From contig CM067508.1 in NCBI GenBank assembly GCA_034509495.1, forward strand, positions 30,021,071 to 30,085,070: a DNA stretch of 64,000 bases. Direction: 5' to 3'. Source of the DNA: Acestrorhynchus altus. Its lineage: Eukaryota; Chordata; Actinopteri; Characiformes; Acestrorhynchidae. Shown piece by piece: positions 35,088-46,203 of this stretch (positions are counted from its first letter, which is position 1; every line of letters begins with the position of its first letter). The translations under genes and the position numbers were made by a program. Below the pieces are notes generated by a model. The model was given only the letters and a program-made list of their open reading frames with translations, was not told the DNA's origin and made no database searches.

Positions 35088-35545
35088 TAGAAACATTCAA
35101 TCCTACATTTTGAATTGAAATTATTTAGGAAATATTTAATAAGTCCTGAAATCTCAATTTTGGAATATTTTTTTATGAAACATATAGTAAATCATGAATA
35201 ATTATTTAGGAAACATGAAAAGAATCACGCAATTTAATCATTGAATTACATTTAAGAAACATTTAATGATTCATGGAATCGGAAATTTGTGTTTAATGAT
35301 TTAAGAAGCATTCAGTGAATCAAGGAATTTAAATTCTGGATTTCGATTATTCAGGAAATATTCAATAATTCTTTATTAGTTTAAGAAACATCTGTTCATT
35401 CCTGGAATCTCGTGTTTGGATTACAATTATTTAGGGAACATTTAATCATTCCTGGAATTTGTTTGGGAAACGTTGAGTGAATCATGGAATCTCATATTTA
35501 GATTTCAAATCTTTATGAAACAATCAATGAATGAATCTCAAATGA
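35088..35545. repeat. Decayed tandem repeat of about 50 bp
   Basis: Around nine degenerate units recur with the skeleton GGAATCTCA…TTTGGATT…, then ATTATTTAGGAAACATT…, then AATGATTCAT. The best pair (35406-35455 and neighbours) shows a period near 50 bp. Units differ by many substitutions and short deletions, so the array is old. It is AT-rich and non-coding. Confidence 0.75.
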
Positions 35546-36089
35546 GGATTTGAGTGCAGGGGTGGAGACAGCAAGGGGGCTAAAAATAAATCAAAAAATG
35601 CAGTGATACAGTGTTTTCAGAGCAAACTGGAGGTGTGTTACCTTAAGTGACTGTATATCAAAGAGACCAGGGTGTCATAACACACACTCACACGAACGTA
35701 TCAGAGATGATTAAGCATAAATAAGAATAAAACGTCCCACTTTTATTACACTTTGCCCATTTACTTTTTTATTTGACTACAAAAAAATGCTGCTTCAAAT
35801 GTGATGAAGTCTGCTCAGTCAGCCCACCTTGCTAACCCCAAGCTCACAAACTCCTCTCTCTCGGTGGTGTGTACGTAGTCTACAATTAGAAGATATTTTA
35901 AAGAAAGCCGTTACATTTGCAGAAGATACAGCTGTTGTATTTATGACATGAAATTTCCAATTAACGGATTCTTTTCTTTTTCAGGAAATGAAAAATCAGG
36001 TGTAAATGCAGTAACAAACTGAGAGCAACTCTAACACACTAAATGATGATAAATCCAATAGCAATAATAAGGGAGATTATATCTCTCAT

Positions 36090-36133
36090 ACACACACACA
36101 CACACATACACGCACACACACATGCACACGCAC
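36090..36133. repeat. Imperfect (CA)n
   Basis: CA units with ATA, GCA and TGCA interruptions. Confidence 0.92.
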
Positions 36134-36204
36134 CATCACCTATCATGTGAATGTTTTTCTGGGGGAGGGGAGTTAGGGTTAGGGCGACTGTTTATTCATT
36201 GTAT

Positions 36205-36625
36205 CTTTTAAAATTAAGGGCGTTAAAAACAGGTTGTCCTGCATTGGTTGGAGTAACTGAGCATTGCTGCGAGGATTGGATTGCATTCATTGACCACAGC
36301 ATTCATGAGGTCAGGATGTTGGATGTTCACCACCACACCACATCCCCAACTCCTTCAAACGTAGTACATGTACTGAACACCATCTTGCCAGGGAACACTC
36401 ATCCACTGTTCCACAGCTCAATGCTGGTGGGCTTTATACCCATTTAGCCCACACCTGACATTAGGCATGGTGCCAGCAGGATCATGTTTATGTGCTCCAG
36501 GGAGTCTTATTGTATTGGCAGTGCTTCTCTTCAGGGCCTAGACAAACTGTGTATGCACCTGCACATTTGAGTCAGCTGTGTGCAATTTAAAGCAGCTGTT
36601 TTCGTCCATTAGAAGTTGTGTCCAC
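36205..36625 (+). mobile_element. MITE of the AAAAGTATTGGGACACC family, interior and right part
   Basis: It contains 'gcattgctgcgaggattgga', 'ttgcattcattgaccacagc', 'tcaatgctggtgggctttat' and 'cattaggcatggtgccagca', which recur in part at 43537-43860. The left terminus is missing. Near the right end 'agttgtgtccacaaat' resembles the family terminus 'aaatgtttgtggacac' seen inverted at 63209-63224. It is non-coding and the superfamily is unresolved. Confidence 0.6.
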
Positions 36626-36789
36626 AAATCTACGGGCAGTTTAACTCACCAATCAGTGGTAAGATGTCCTCAGTTAGATCCTGTAATGTGCGAGTAGATC
36701 ATCCAGCCTAGAGAAGTACAGTTTCTTCTGTTTTCGAAATGCTTTTCTCAGGCTTGTTAACTAAGTATATAGTATTTTCCCTCCCTCAG

Positions 36790-36877
36790 TTGCTCCCTCT
36801 GTACTCATTTTCTCCCTCTTCCTTCTCCCCTGCCATGACTGCAGCCAGCCCAGACGGCCCTCCCCAGGTGGCGACAG
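36790..36877 (+). other. Weak candidate exon
   Basis: A pyrimidine tract ending TCCCTCAG (to 36789) is a good 3' splice-site match. An ATG in the context TGCCATGA lies at 36835. The frame M-T-A-A-S-P-D-G-P-P-Q-V-A-T runs to CAG|GTGAGG at 36877/36878, a good 5' splice site. The segment is G+C-rich and non-repetitive. No protein family is recognised from 14 residues, and chance is a real possibility in pyrimidine-rich DNA. Confidence 0.2.
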
Positions 36878-37742
36878 GTGAGGGAGAGTGTGTGGCTCTG
36901 ATGTGGCATCAGGGGCTACTCTCATCCCCATTAGCCAGAGCGGACCACCTGCCTTGCTGCAGGATGGAGAGATGTGCTCACAGCCCGCCGGCCTCATTAG
37001 GGCTTCGCCAGCAATTACGGCCCAGGCGTGCCGAGAAATCGACTCCATGCCCTCGCCAGGGCACAAAAAAAAAAAAACCCACCCTCCATCTTGTACGCAC
37101 GACATTTCCAATCCTCTATTTTCGCCCATTCGCTACCTGCAGTTTCTGGCTCTCAAGCACAGGCCTTTTGATTAAACCCTCAGTTTAATTTAACAGCAAA
37201 ACACTTTACTTTTCAAATTCTGAAGCAACAGTAACTGGGAAGTACTGAGCTGAGACTTTCCTTGCACCCTGGAGGCTTTGAAAGACCATAATACACAAGC
37301 ATATTGCAGTCTCAGTGTGTGCGCTACTGACTGTGACCTTGTGCATGCGTGGTTGCAGAGGCGTTGGAGAAAGAGAAATAGAAAGATCTATAGAACCAGA
37401 CCCACATATCTGCCATACAGTGTCAGAATGAATCTCTCCTATACAGCTATGGAGGAGCCAGATGGAGACTGTGGTTCTGTATTAAAGGGGAAAAAAAGAA
37501 GAGATGACAAGATCTCTGACATTTATTTTACCATATTCTTCGGCAAACACAGAGAGCAGGATAGAGGAGACAGTGACTCAGGGGGGTGGGGGGGTCTATA
37601 CTACTCTATGTCAATCCCAGTTGGCATATGTAGTTGGAGCATATATGGGAGAGGGGGATTGTTTTAGATGGAATAACAGCTTCTGTACCAGGAGAGCCTA
37701 GTCAGCACAAAACATCTTATCCTGTCAGAGGTCATAGCACAT

Positions 37743-37743
<1 letters not shown>

Positions 37744-37797
<54 letters not shown>
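37744..37797. repeat. (CA)n microsatellite
   Basis: A pure CA run of about 54 bp. Confidence 0.97.
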
Positions 37798-37800
<3 letters not shown>

Positions 37801-38030
37801 GGACAGACCTACACACATAGAAACACACATGCAGACAGTCCAGTGCAAGTCAGCATCTGCCTGGGTGAACAGAAAGACTGGAACAGACTGGGTCCCCTGC
37901 AGTTAGGATCGCTCCCAAATCCTGCAAAACAAAAACAATCTCACAAGCACAAACTCCCACATGCCAACAACACAGTCATTTCAGGTCTCCTTCACTTACC
38001 CTTCTGCAGTGCTAGAAAGGCCCAGTGAAG

Positions 38031-38240
38031 TTGAACTCTTAGAACCCAAGATCCGCACTTTTCGGCCATTAACATGCTGTTTACTAGGCACCATAACTCA
38101 GGATGAGAGTAACCTACAGACATGATGCCCATATCACAACAAACTACAAGACTTACACTATGCATTATGCATGGTGTATGAATTATCAGAGCGTGATAGA
38201 GAGATTGTGGAACAATAAGAATGGAATTTAACAAGTGTTT
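38031..38240 (-). mobile_element. TTAA-flanked MITE family, partial copy
   Basis: The low-coordinate end reads TTGA-ACTCTTAGAACCC, a mutated TTAA with the family terminus. It is followed by 'aactcaggatgagagtaacc', then 'acagacatgatgcc' and 'caacaaactacaagactta', the antisense of the family's right end. The rest is lost. Confidence 0.6.
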
Positions 38241-38877
38241 CCCAGGTTGCCAGATTTCTCGCCAAACAAGCATTTGCCAACTGGGATGCCAGGTTCAGCA
38301 ACTTATAAGTGTGCATGACCTTGTCCTTCTTGATGTGTTATTATTTTTGTCAATGAGTGTTCATTGTAGAACCATGTGAGCAGGAGAGAACATTCTGGAG
38401 TCTCCAAGCAATCGCGCTTGTATGGCCCAGCACTCTGTGGTTGGTGTAAATAAGACAATAAACCATTGTCTTTATGAATCTTAAAAAGGCCTGATTATCT
38501 TTTTAATCCATTATGATTTGTGCCAATGACATTTTTTTTCCTCATATGTACTAAAATATTATGTTGCTGTAATAGTTACATAAAATGAAACCTAGAATTT
38601 GTACATTTGTAGTCATTTGTTTATATTAGTTATAACACATTTTGGCATGTTTACACAGACAAAACATTCTTGCCTCAGGTACATAACGAACATCGCCTTG
38701 AGCTAATAATGCTGCCATATCTCATTTGTTTAACTTGTAGTATTTTGTTAATTACAGTAGGTATCACACCTGTAATAGTAATGAATTAATAATATGAATT
38801 AATCAGGAACATGATTGAGTGTCCCTCAGCAGCTTCAGAGCTTCACAGCTATAGTGAATAGCTGGGCTATTGGGTCA
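38241..38877. other. No gene recognised; AT-rich
   Basis: Nothing supported in this stretch. Confidence 0.35.
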
Positions 38878-39113
38878 GAGTGGACAATGAGTGGACACAG
38901 GGTCTGCAGTGCTGAATATGATCTACCACCCAAATAATGCTGGCTCTGTGGAAGTCCTGCAGGGTTCTGATCATTGAAGAACAGGGTGAAAGGAGGCCAA
39001 CAAAGCATAGAGAAAGATATGGACTGCAGTCTGTATTATAGAACTGCAAAGTGCTCCTGTATGGTAAGTGGAGCTGATACAATGGACAGTGAGTGTAGAA
39101 AGTAGAAAGATCA
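38878..39113 (-). mobile_element. ATTATGACCACC fold-back element, half copy
   Basis: In antisense order it contains 'gtctgcagtgctgaatatga', 'tcattgaagaacagggtgaa', 'tagaactgcaaagtgctcct' and 'ggacagtgagtgtagaaa'. This is the same half-element as at 32857 but inverted. Confidence 0.7.
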
Positions 39114-39217
39114 ACTTTTTTTGGAAAGAACACTTTTGCAACTTGTAATGAAACTAGAAGGACTATACCATCAGACTGGGGAAGAGAATGATGCCTAATG
39201 TGTGTTAGCTGCTCACA

Positions 39218-39300
39218 TTGTGTCTGGGAAACTGATTGGCTCTTTTTATTGAATGGTGGGACTTTTATAAATAGACACCATGTTGAGTGATCAGTCTTCG
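39218..39300 (+). repeat. Dispersed CTGATTGGCTCTTTTT repeat, copy 2
   Basis: 'actgattggctctttttatt' with 'gggacttttataaata' and 'catgttgag' matches 3046-3180. Confidence 0.55.
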
Positions 39301-39654
39301 TATTTATAACATCTCAAATCTAATGTCGGCCTTTGACAGGTATGAAGCCGATTAATGTCAGGGGTTTATGTGCAGAGAGGTGCAGCATGACCGAGTATGG
39401 GCTTTTTGGAGCTGATCAAATGGGTAGATTGATGTTTTCATGCTATGACCAGAATGAACCATACTGGTTGACCATCTAGGTCATGCTGATCGACCATAAT
39501 GTTTGACCAGGTTGAATCAGCTTACCTTAAGCCCCTTAACCATCAAAAACATACCTGGTCAAAAGCTAAGCTGGCCAACAGGGAACATTTTGTATTAAAT
39601 ATTGTACACAGTTTCTCTGTGCAGGTTAAATTCATGTCAAACATAAATGGGAGA

Positions 39655-39760
39655 TTTCTTATAAGTAAACCTGCTATTTATGGATAAAGTCCTGCTCTTC
39701 AACAAAAAGAGCCAATCAGCTTGCTGGATACACCACAAGCGCATTATGTGCAGCCTCACT
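39655..39760 (-). repeat. Dispersed CTGATTGGCTCTTTTT repeat, copy 3 (inverted)
   Basis: 'aacaaaaagagccaatcagc' at about 39700 is the inverse of the motif at 39231, about 470 bp away, with matching flanks ('tatttatggataaagtcct'). Confidence 0.55.
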
Positions 39761-39900
39761 GACCAATGACAAACAGGTATTGTGTTTTTCCTCTTATCTG
39801 ATAATAAAATACTACATAAAAAATTCAATTCCTTCATTTCAAAATTGGAAAAGCTAAGGGAAACCCAATTTCCTCTTTACTTTACAAAACAGAAACCCTG

Positions 39901-39902
<2 letters not shown>

Positions 39903-39980
<78 letters not shown>

Positions 39981-39989
39981 TATATATAT
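39903..39989. repeat. (TA)n microsatellite, 87 bp
   Basis: The longest TA run in the window, with one AA interruption near 39974. Confidence 0.97.
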
Positions 39990-40480
39990 CATTACACATC
40001 ATATATACCCAATTTTCTATTTTTCAGTTCATTCTCACACAGTCACAAAATGAACATAGACATTCTTTCCCTTCATTCCTGCTCCCTGTGATCTCCTGCC
40101 ACACCCACACTGACCAGGTTTTTACAGGCCCATAAGTAGAGAAATATGTGGTTGTATCTTTATAGTTTACATTGCATTAAGCAGATGTGTAGATGTATGG
40201 AGTAACAATAAATATAATCTTTATTGAACTAGCCACACAAATTTGATCATTATGAAGATGAACTAAAATGAATTTTCAGCCTTTTCATTTCCCCTGAGCT
40301 CTCACCCATTTCTCTCTGTTTCCAATGAAATCTGTGTAGGAGTGTGATGATTTCCACTGTTCGAAAGTGTGTTTATAGTGTAGGAGGTCATGTCTCCTAA
40401 TCTGACATTCTTTTACCTTGATCAAATTTTGAAGTAATAGATTTTCCGAGGGTAAATATTTATATAACAAAATATAGATG

Positions 40481-40489
<9 letters not shown>

Positions 40490-40544
<55 letters not shown>
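40490..40544. repeat. (TA)n microsatellite
   Basis: About 27 TA units. Confidence 0.97.
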
Positions 40545-40552
<8 letters not shown>

Positions 40553-40559
40553 ATGTATA

Positions 40560-41778
40560 AAATGCACAGGCAGGCCCTCTCTCACTCTCTCTTTCGACAT
40601 ATATAGACACTTTGACAGATGCAATTTGATTTGTACTTCCTTCAAATGCAAAACTGAGGCACTATAAAATAAGAACACCATCAGCACAGCATCTGTCTCT
40701 ATACATTCGTGGCACACGCTCTGGAGTGGCACAGACGGGCGACGGGAGCGGTGTGTCTTTGGGCGGGGGGCGGAGGGGAAGCTGATTGAGTTTGCTCAGC
40801 AGAGCTGGGGAAAGGGGGAGTGAAATATGGGGAAGGCAATATCACTGAACACTGGGACACCTGGAGACCGGCCAACTCCCCAACTAATGCCATCATCTGG
40901 ACCACTTTATATGTGCGCGTGTGGAGGGAAGGTATATGTGTATATAAGAGAGATGGGAAGAGAGAGAGAGGGAGAGGGAGAGGAAGGTGTTAGGGAGGAA
41001 GGTTCTTTGAGCAGATGACTGTCATAATGGGCAGAGTGTGAACAGTGTACCGTTTTACACTGTTACCATGTGGGCAGCTCTGAGTTCTGATAATATGGTG
41101 TATTGCTGATATATAGGTAATTGTTATCTAATGGCATTGAGCAGCTATAAGGTATTTGTAAACAGTTTGGGTGCTGGTAAACAGAAATCTAGTGCAAGTG
41201 GTTTACAAACATGTATACAATGTGTATAAGCACTCTTATCTCCTCAAAAGCAATTTCACCAGAGAAGGACTATATAATTATATAAAAAAGAAAAAATGAA
41301 AGATTGCAATGAATGTGCCATTACATTGCATGATACCCCAGAAACACTTGATCTTCATTTGAGTCCGTATTGGAGAGGTGGGGAGCGAAGGAAATAAACA
41401 TATGAAACTGAAGGAACGTCTCTTAAATGTTATAAATGCAATTGTTAGAGAGTTAGGAACTCCATATTTATTACTACTTCAAATGCCTACAATTAGAATC
41501 AGGTGCAGCACATCAGCTGCAAATGATTAGATCATCTTTAGAGAGGACATTGGAGGTGCAAAGAGCTCTCTGATGCCTAAAAATATATCACAACAATAAG
41601 CAATGTTTTATTTTATCTGGTATTAATGTTTTAAGGATTGCTAATAGAACTAGTATTAGTAGTAACAGTGTATAGTTCATTTGCACACAAATGCATTAAT
41701 TGGTAAAGTGTTGTGTTAAAGTGAGTATAGCATATTATGCTATTATTATTGTTAATTTATAAAAGCCACACAGCCTAT

Positions 41779-41780
<2 letters not shown>
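40560..41780. other. No gene recognised; contains a short G-rich island
   Basis: The segment 40730-40830 is locally G-rich, with 'gggcggggggcggagggg' at 40758-40775, a G-quadruplex-capable sequence. No transcript evidence is visible. The remainder holds nothing assignable. Confidence 0.35.

Positions 41781-41850
<70 letters not shown>
41781..41850. repeat. (TG)n microsatellite, 70 bp
   Basis: A pure TG run. Confidence 0.97.
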
Positions 41851-41851
<1 letters not shown>

Positions 41852-42200
41852 CTGAATTTAATTGGTTATAATGACGCCTTTGTGAATGAGATAACACCTC
41901 ACCTTTCAGATCAAGAAATCACAGCTGTACATCCTCCTCCTCTTCCTCAATCTGTGCCCAGTGCCTTCATTTCTCCTACTGCCCTTTACCTATCTGCCAC
42001 TATGATTGTTCAGTTGGTGCCGACATTGTGTTAAAACTTTGTTTGAAGGAGCGGGAGATTGCATGGACAGAATCAGCTGAATCCTTCAGTGAGCTGTCTG
42101 CAATAGAGGAGACCTTTACAGCATGCCAATATTGGTTTGGGTGTGTGTCTGTGAGGTACTGTTGGTGTGTGGAGGCTGTGTGGTCGTAGGTGAGTGTAAT

Positions 42201-42203
<3 letters not shown>

Positions 42204-42257
<54 letters not shown>

Positions 42258-42271
42258 TGTGTGTGTGTGTG
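42204..42271. repeat. Compound (GA)n-(TG)n microsatellite
   Basis: (GA)26 to 42255, then a short TG run. Confidence 0.97.
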
Positions 42272-42462
42272 GTTCAGGTAAGGACAGACACACACTGCAA
42301 GATTAAGTGAGTGATCTGACGTTTTGAATGGTCAGTGCTCAGCTCTAATTACTAATTACATCATAAAAAAGTGCAATATAAAATATGGTCAAACTGTTAG
42401 AGCCTTCGTGCAACTCGATTCATTATCCCACTCTTATAATTGTCCAGTTCCACAACAATCAT

Positions 42463-42484
42463 TGACAGACAGACAGACAGACAG

Positions 42485-42513
<29 letters not shown>
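42463..42513. repeat. (GACA)n-(AATA)n compound repeat
   Basis: Four GACA-type units followed by about seven AAAT units. Confidence 0.95.
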
Positions 42514-42515
<2 letters not shown>

Positions 42516-42540
42516 CCCCAGATACAATAGCAAAACAGAG

Positions 42541-42790
42541 GCAACTTTTGGGTAGTCTACCTCTCGGTGGGAGATCATTGACTGCTACACTTGCCTTTAC
42601 AATGCCATCCACTACATTTTGTCCAGCTGACAGACTTTGAGTGCGGTCGAATCAGCAAGGACATTTGGTCTTCGCACCCATTAACAGCCAAACATTGCTG
42701 GCTTTGTTTGCAGTGCTGTCATGAAAGAGAAACCTGGACTGATACCAACCGGAACCAGATCATCTTTAGCAATCGGGTGAGCAATTCAAT
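42541..42790 (+). mobile_element. Tc1-like transposase relic, possibly rearranged
   Basis: The plus strand from 42609 reads F-V-Q-L-T-D-F-E-C-G-R-I, then jumps to P-L-T-A-K-H-C-W-L-C-L-Q and C-H-E-R-E-T-W-T-D-T-N-R-N-Q-I-I-F-S-N, close to the Tc1 blocks LTDFERGRI and PLTARHR.LRLQWCHER…WNQVVFSDES. The DNA-binding domain between them is deleted and the SDES Asp is Asn followed by divergence. Just upstream, 42541-42600 reads V-N-D-L-P-P-R-G-R-L-P-K on the minus strand, like the GRPR linker, suggesting an inversion. Confidence 0.65.
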
Positions 42791-43536
42791 CCTGCCTTTG
42801 CACAACTGCTAGTGGGACTGAGGAGCCCTGAGGAGTGGGACTGAGGAGCCCTAGTAGTGAGAGGAGAGACACTTACAGCTGACTGATATGCGCAGGACAG
42901 GGCCTCGTCGGTTGGTGGGGCCTGACTTGGCCCTGTTACATGCTTTGTTGTACTTCATTGGCCTCCTTTTCACCATCTAATGAAACCCCAATAGACAAAA
43001 TCTCATCACGCCTATAATTATATTCCACCCCAATAATCTGTTTCCTTCAGACATTCATCACATTAAGGAAGAAAAATGCTGTTGGGTTTCCAGTTCTCAC
43101 TGTCGGAAAATTAAGTCAGGCCAGTTTCAAAGTCTTTCAACAGATCCTCCTATTTTAGTTCTGCATCTCAGTTTGTTTAACAGCACAATTCAACACTTTT
43201 TATAGATTTGCGGCAACAATCAAATCAAATTTGAGTTCAGCACCTTCTTGAAAACATCTAGAGACTCAAACTGTGCTCCACAAAAAAAGTTAAGCAGAAC
43301 ATTAAAGGGTTAAGATGATACAACTCAAAGACAACAGTCAACATTCTGCAGCTGAAATTGCTTAATGTTCCCATCTGCAGGTTAGAATTCCCAGAACCAA
43401 TGGGGGAGACCTTCCTGTTCTCAGACTCCTGACCATGTTCGGCTGAGGTGTTGATGGGATTGGAATTTACAATCTCCCATCTCGCAACAAGCAAGCAGTT
43501 TGACAGCTGCTATGCTTTATAAAACCATATACACTG

Positions 43537-43862
43537 CATGGACAAAAGTATTGGGACACCCACTCCTTCACTGTTTCTTTGGAAATCAAGGATATTAAAA
43601 ACAGTCTTTCCTGCTTTTCTTGAAGTAACTCTCTACGGTTTAGGCAAGCCTTTAGGCTAGATTTTGGTGCACTGCTGTGAGGATTTGATTGCATTCAGCA
43701 ACAAGAACATTAGTACAGTCAGGAAGATGGATGACATGATATGGAACACAGTTTCACTGCACCACAGCTCAACATCAGGGGGATGGTTTCCCTTCTAGTA
43801 CACACCTGGTGTGGCGGCATTAGACAAGGTGATTATAAGTTCATGTTTATCCCCTCTGGTCA
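43537..43862 (+). mobile_element. MITE of the AAAAGTATTGGGACACC family, left end
   Basis: It starts at 'atggacaaaagtattgggac', then 'gctgtgaggatttgattgca' and 'cagctcaacatcaggggg'. It is non-coding and aligns with 36205-36625 in its interior and with the inverted copy at 45225-45412 at its end. Confidence 0.7.
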
Positions 43863-43869
43863 AACTATT

Positions 43870-44115
43870 CATACTTTATTGACCACATGTCTGCTGTAAT
43901 GCTCAGAGTAATGGTGATGGTTTGATAGTGGTCCTAATAGTAACAGTAGCAGATGATTAGGGTCCATGTAAATTTGTAGAGAGTAGGTGAAGGCAGGTGG
44001 GCAACTAGTCCAAGGCAGTGTGGGCAGCTAGTCTAAGCAATGGGAAGATAAGCAGCCTCTGAAGGGGTGGCGGGTGGAGCCTGATGTCAGCTTTTCATTG
44101 GCGTCAGCCCGGGCA
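43870..44115 (-). mobile_element. LINE 3'UTR-type repeat, antisense copy
   Basis: 'tctgctgtaatgctcagagt' and 'gatagtggtcctaatagtaa' are the inverse of 'tgagcattacagcaga' and 'ttactattatgaccactatc' at 51790-51860, where the element ends in a GAATT-rich tail. The 3' tail is missing here. Confidence 0.55.
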
Positions 44116-44389
44116 AGTGGAAGAGGAAGATGTTATTAATTGTGTTTAGATTTATGAAGAAAATAAATCTGTGAATACAGAGTGTGAACATTTTCAGAGT
44201 GTGGTGAGTGACCCCAGTGGATCCAACTACTGTATAACAGCGGAACTAAAAGAAGAGACCCAGAAGGTTCAAATATGACCCAGAAATATTGGACGACCGG
44301 CACAACATCTCAGATTGCAACAATTCCCTATTTCCATGATCGCCCTGTGAACCACTGAAGAACTGTGTGGTAGCTCTAACTAGGTGTAA

Positions 44390-44470
44390 CTGCTGCTCAG
44401 CGTGTACGAGGAGATCATAAGTTCAAATTACTGTAAAGGGCTCCCAGGATTCCCAGATGGGGAATAAATA
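44390..44470 (+). mobile_element. Possible tRNA-derived SINE head
   Basis: 'ctgctcagcgtgtacgagga' then 'gttcaaattac' resembles decayed A- and B-box sequence at tRNA-like spacing. The body is unrecognised, so this is weak. Confidence 0.25.
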
Positions 44471-44730
44471 ATTAACAAATTGAAGAGAAGGGACACAGAC
44501 TAAACACCTTACAAAATATTTAATACATTTCCGCTGCAACTTATTTATTAATGTTCTTCAATTTTATAAGTATTGTTGACCAAACAGAGACGCCAAAGTG
44601 AAAATAAGTTTTGAGAACTTTTGATCTAATCAGCTTGGGAATGTAATGGGCAATGACTGGATAATGAGCCCACAGCTTAATGGGTTAACAGCTTGATCTA
44701 TCCCTTACAGGAAGCATGTATGTTGTATTC

Positions 44731-44732
44731 AT

Positions 44733-44777
<45 letters not shown>

Positions 44778-44787
44778 CTCGCTCTCA
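44731..44787. repeat. (TC)n with TCGC interruptions
   Basis: About 57 bp of TC with three CGC interruptions. Confidence 0.95.
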
Positions 44788-45224
44788 AAGGTGACTGGGG
44801 TGGTCACTGAGGGGCAGTGGAGACTCTCAGCAGAGGAGCAGAGGAAATTAAATCAGCAGGTAGGCAGGTCTGAAGCAAGTGCACTGAGTGCCAAGTCCAA
44901 GCTAATTTAATTGTGTGGGCTACTGTCCCCAGCTGAGGCCATCCACCTCACACACACCTGGCACAAAGTGGACGCCATAAAGTGGACACCACACATGCAC
45001 AAACACACACAGATGCAGACACTGCTGGGGGGCAGCAAGTTTTCTGCCACAGGTATGTGTGCATATTTAGATGAAACAGGTCCCATTTGCATCCATAACG
45101 CTTGATGGGAAGCATTTAGTACAAAAAATGTGCCAAAGTTTTAATTTAATGGTTTGTTTTAACACAACACACTGTCTAAACACCCTTCTAATGAATGCAT
45201 TCAGCTACTTTCAGTTGCATGATT

Positions 45225-45412
45225 TGCTGACAGTCCAAAATCCTGAGCTCACTAACACTGTTGTCACTGAATACAATTAAATCCTCACAACAATGCCCCA
45301 CAATTTGAGCAGTAAAGACATTACTCAAATAAAAGCAAGATAAATTCATCTTAAAACATATTTCAAAAGAACAGTGAAAGACCAGGTGTCCCAATACTTT
45401 TGTCCATGTTTT
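45225..45412 (-). mobile_element. MITE of the AAAAGTATTGGGACACC family, inverted left end
   Basis: It ends 'ggtgtcccaatacttttgtc' and carries 'aaatcctcacaacaatgccc' and 'tcactgaatacaattaaat', the inverse of the 43537 copy's interior. Confidence 0.7.
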
Positions 45413-45678
45413 TCATAATTTCTGAACCAACATAACATTTGCCTCCAATATTCATGTATCACCAAATACATGTTTATTTTTTATCAAACCTTTATTATTT
45501 CCAGGATTTTAATTGACTTGTTTTATAATTCTGCTTTAAATTACATCTCAATGGACAAATGACATCATTTGATCCCTGGAGTTGCCAGCAACAAAAAAGG
45601 CATGTTCAGATGTTAGACAGGGTCCTTCAAGCTCAACCCAACCACTCTGTCACATAAAACAGATGAGGAAACCATTTT

Positions 45679-45703
45679 GTTTGTTTGTTTGTTTGTTTGT
45701 TTA
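45679..45703. repeat. (TTTG)n
   Basis: About six TTTG units. Confidence 0.95.
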
Positions 45704-46203
45704 CTAAAATGTCTACACTATTCATTAGTTTTCCAAATTGACAGACGTTTGTCAATCTTACTCATTGATGAAATTTACCTCCCTGTTGAAAATGACTCCC
45801 ATGTCTAAATACAATGACAATGATACTGATTTTATGCCTGCAATTTTTTTAAATGATGTCATATTGTGGATTTCTTTTTTTTTTAAAAAAAGGTGTTTTA
45901 GAGGGAAGATTAAAAATTGCTACATGAAAATGGCACTCATTTTGTAAAACAACTGCATTACATATTACATACAAATTCACAAAACATCTGATTGTTACAG
46001 GAAGAACATAATTGCCAAAATTCATAATCATAAAAAGTGTCATTTAAAGACATGACTTTAGATGTCATACAACAACAAGCTCAACATTAGGAAAGTTGGC
46101 TTTTAATTACATATAGACTGTAATTAATCTTACAGCAGCGACTGTATGTCCCATCCTGTTTCATTCATAATTATTCAGAAACTCAAGAAAATACACAGCA
46201 AAT

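Noticed and set aside
36171..36184. Two TTAGGG units as a telomeric tract
   Set aside because: Two units only, within chance expectation. The longer tract at 60617 was kept instead.
37278..37667. 129-codon non-repetitive frame
   Set aside because: It contains basic stretches but no recognisable domain, no good splice or start context, and an unremarkable length for this much DNA. Left as non-coding.
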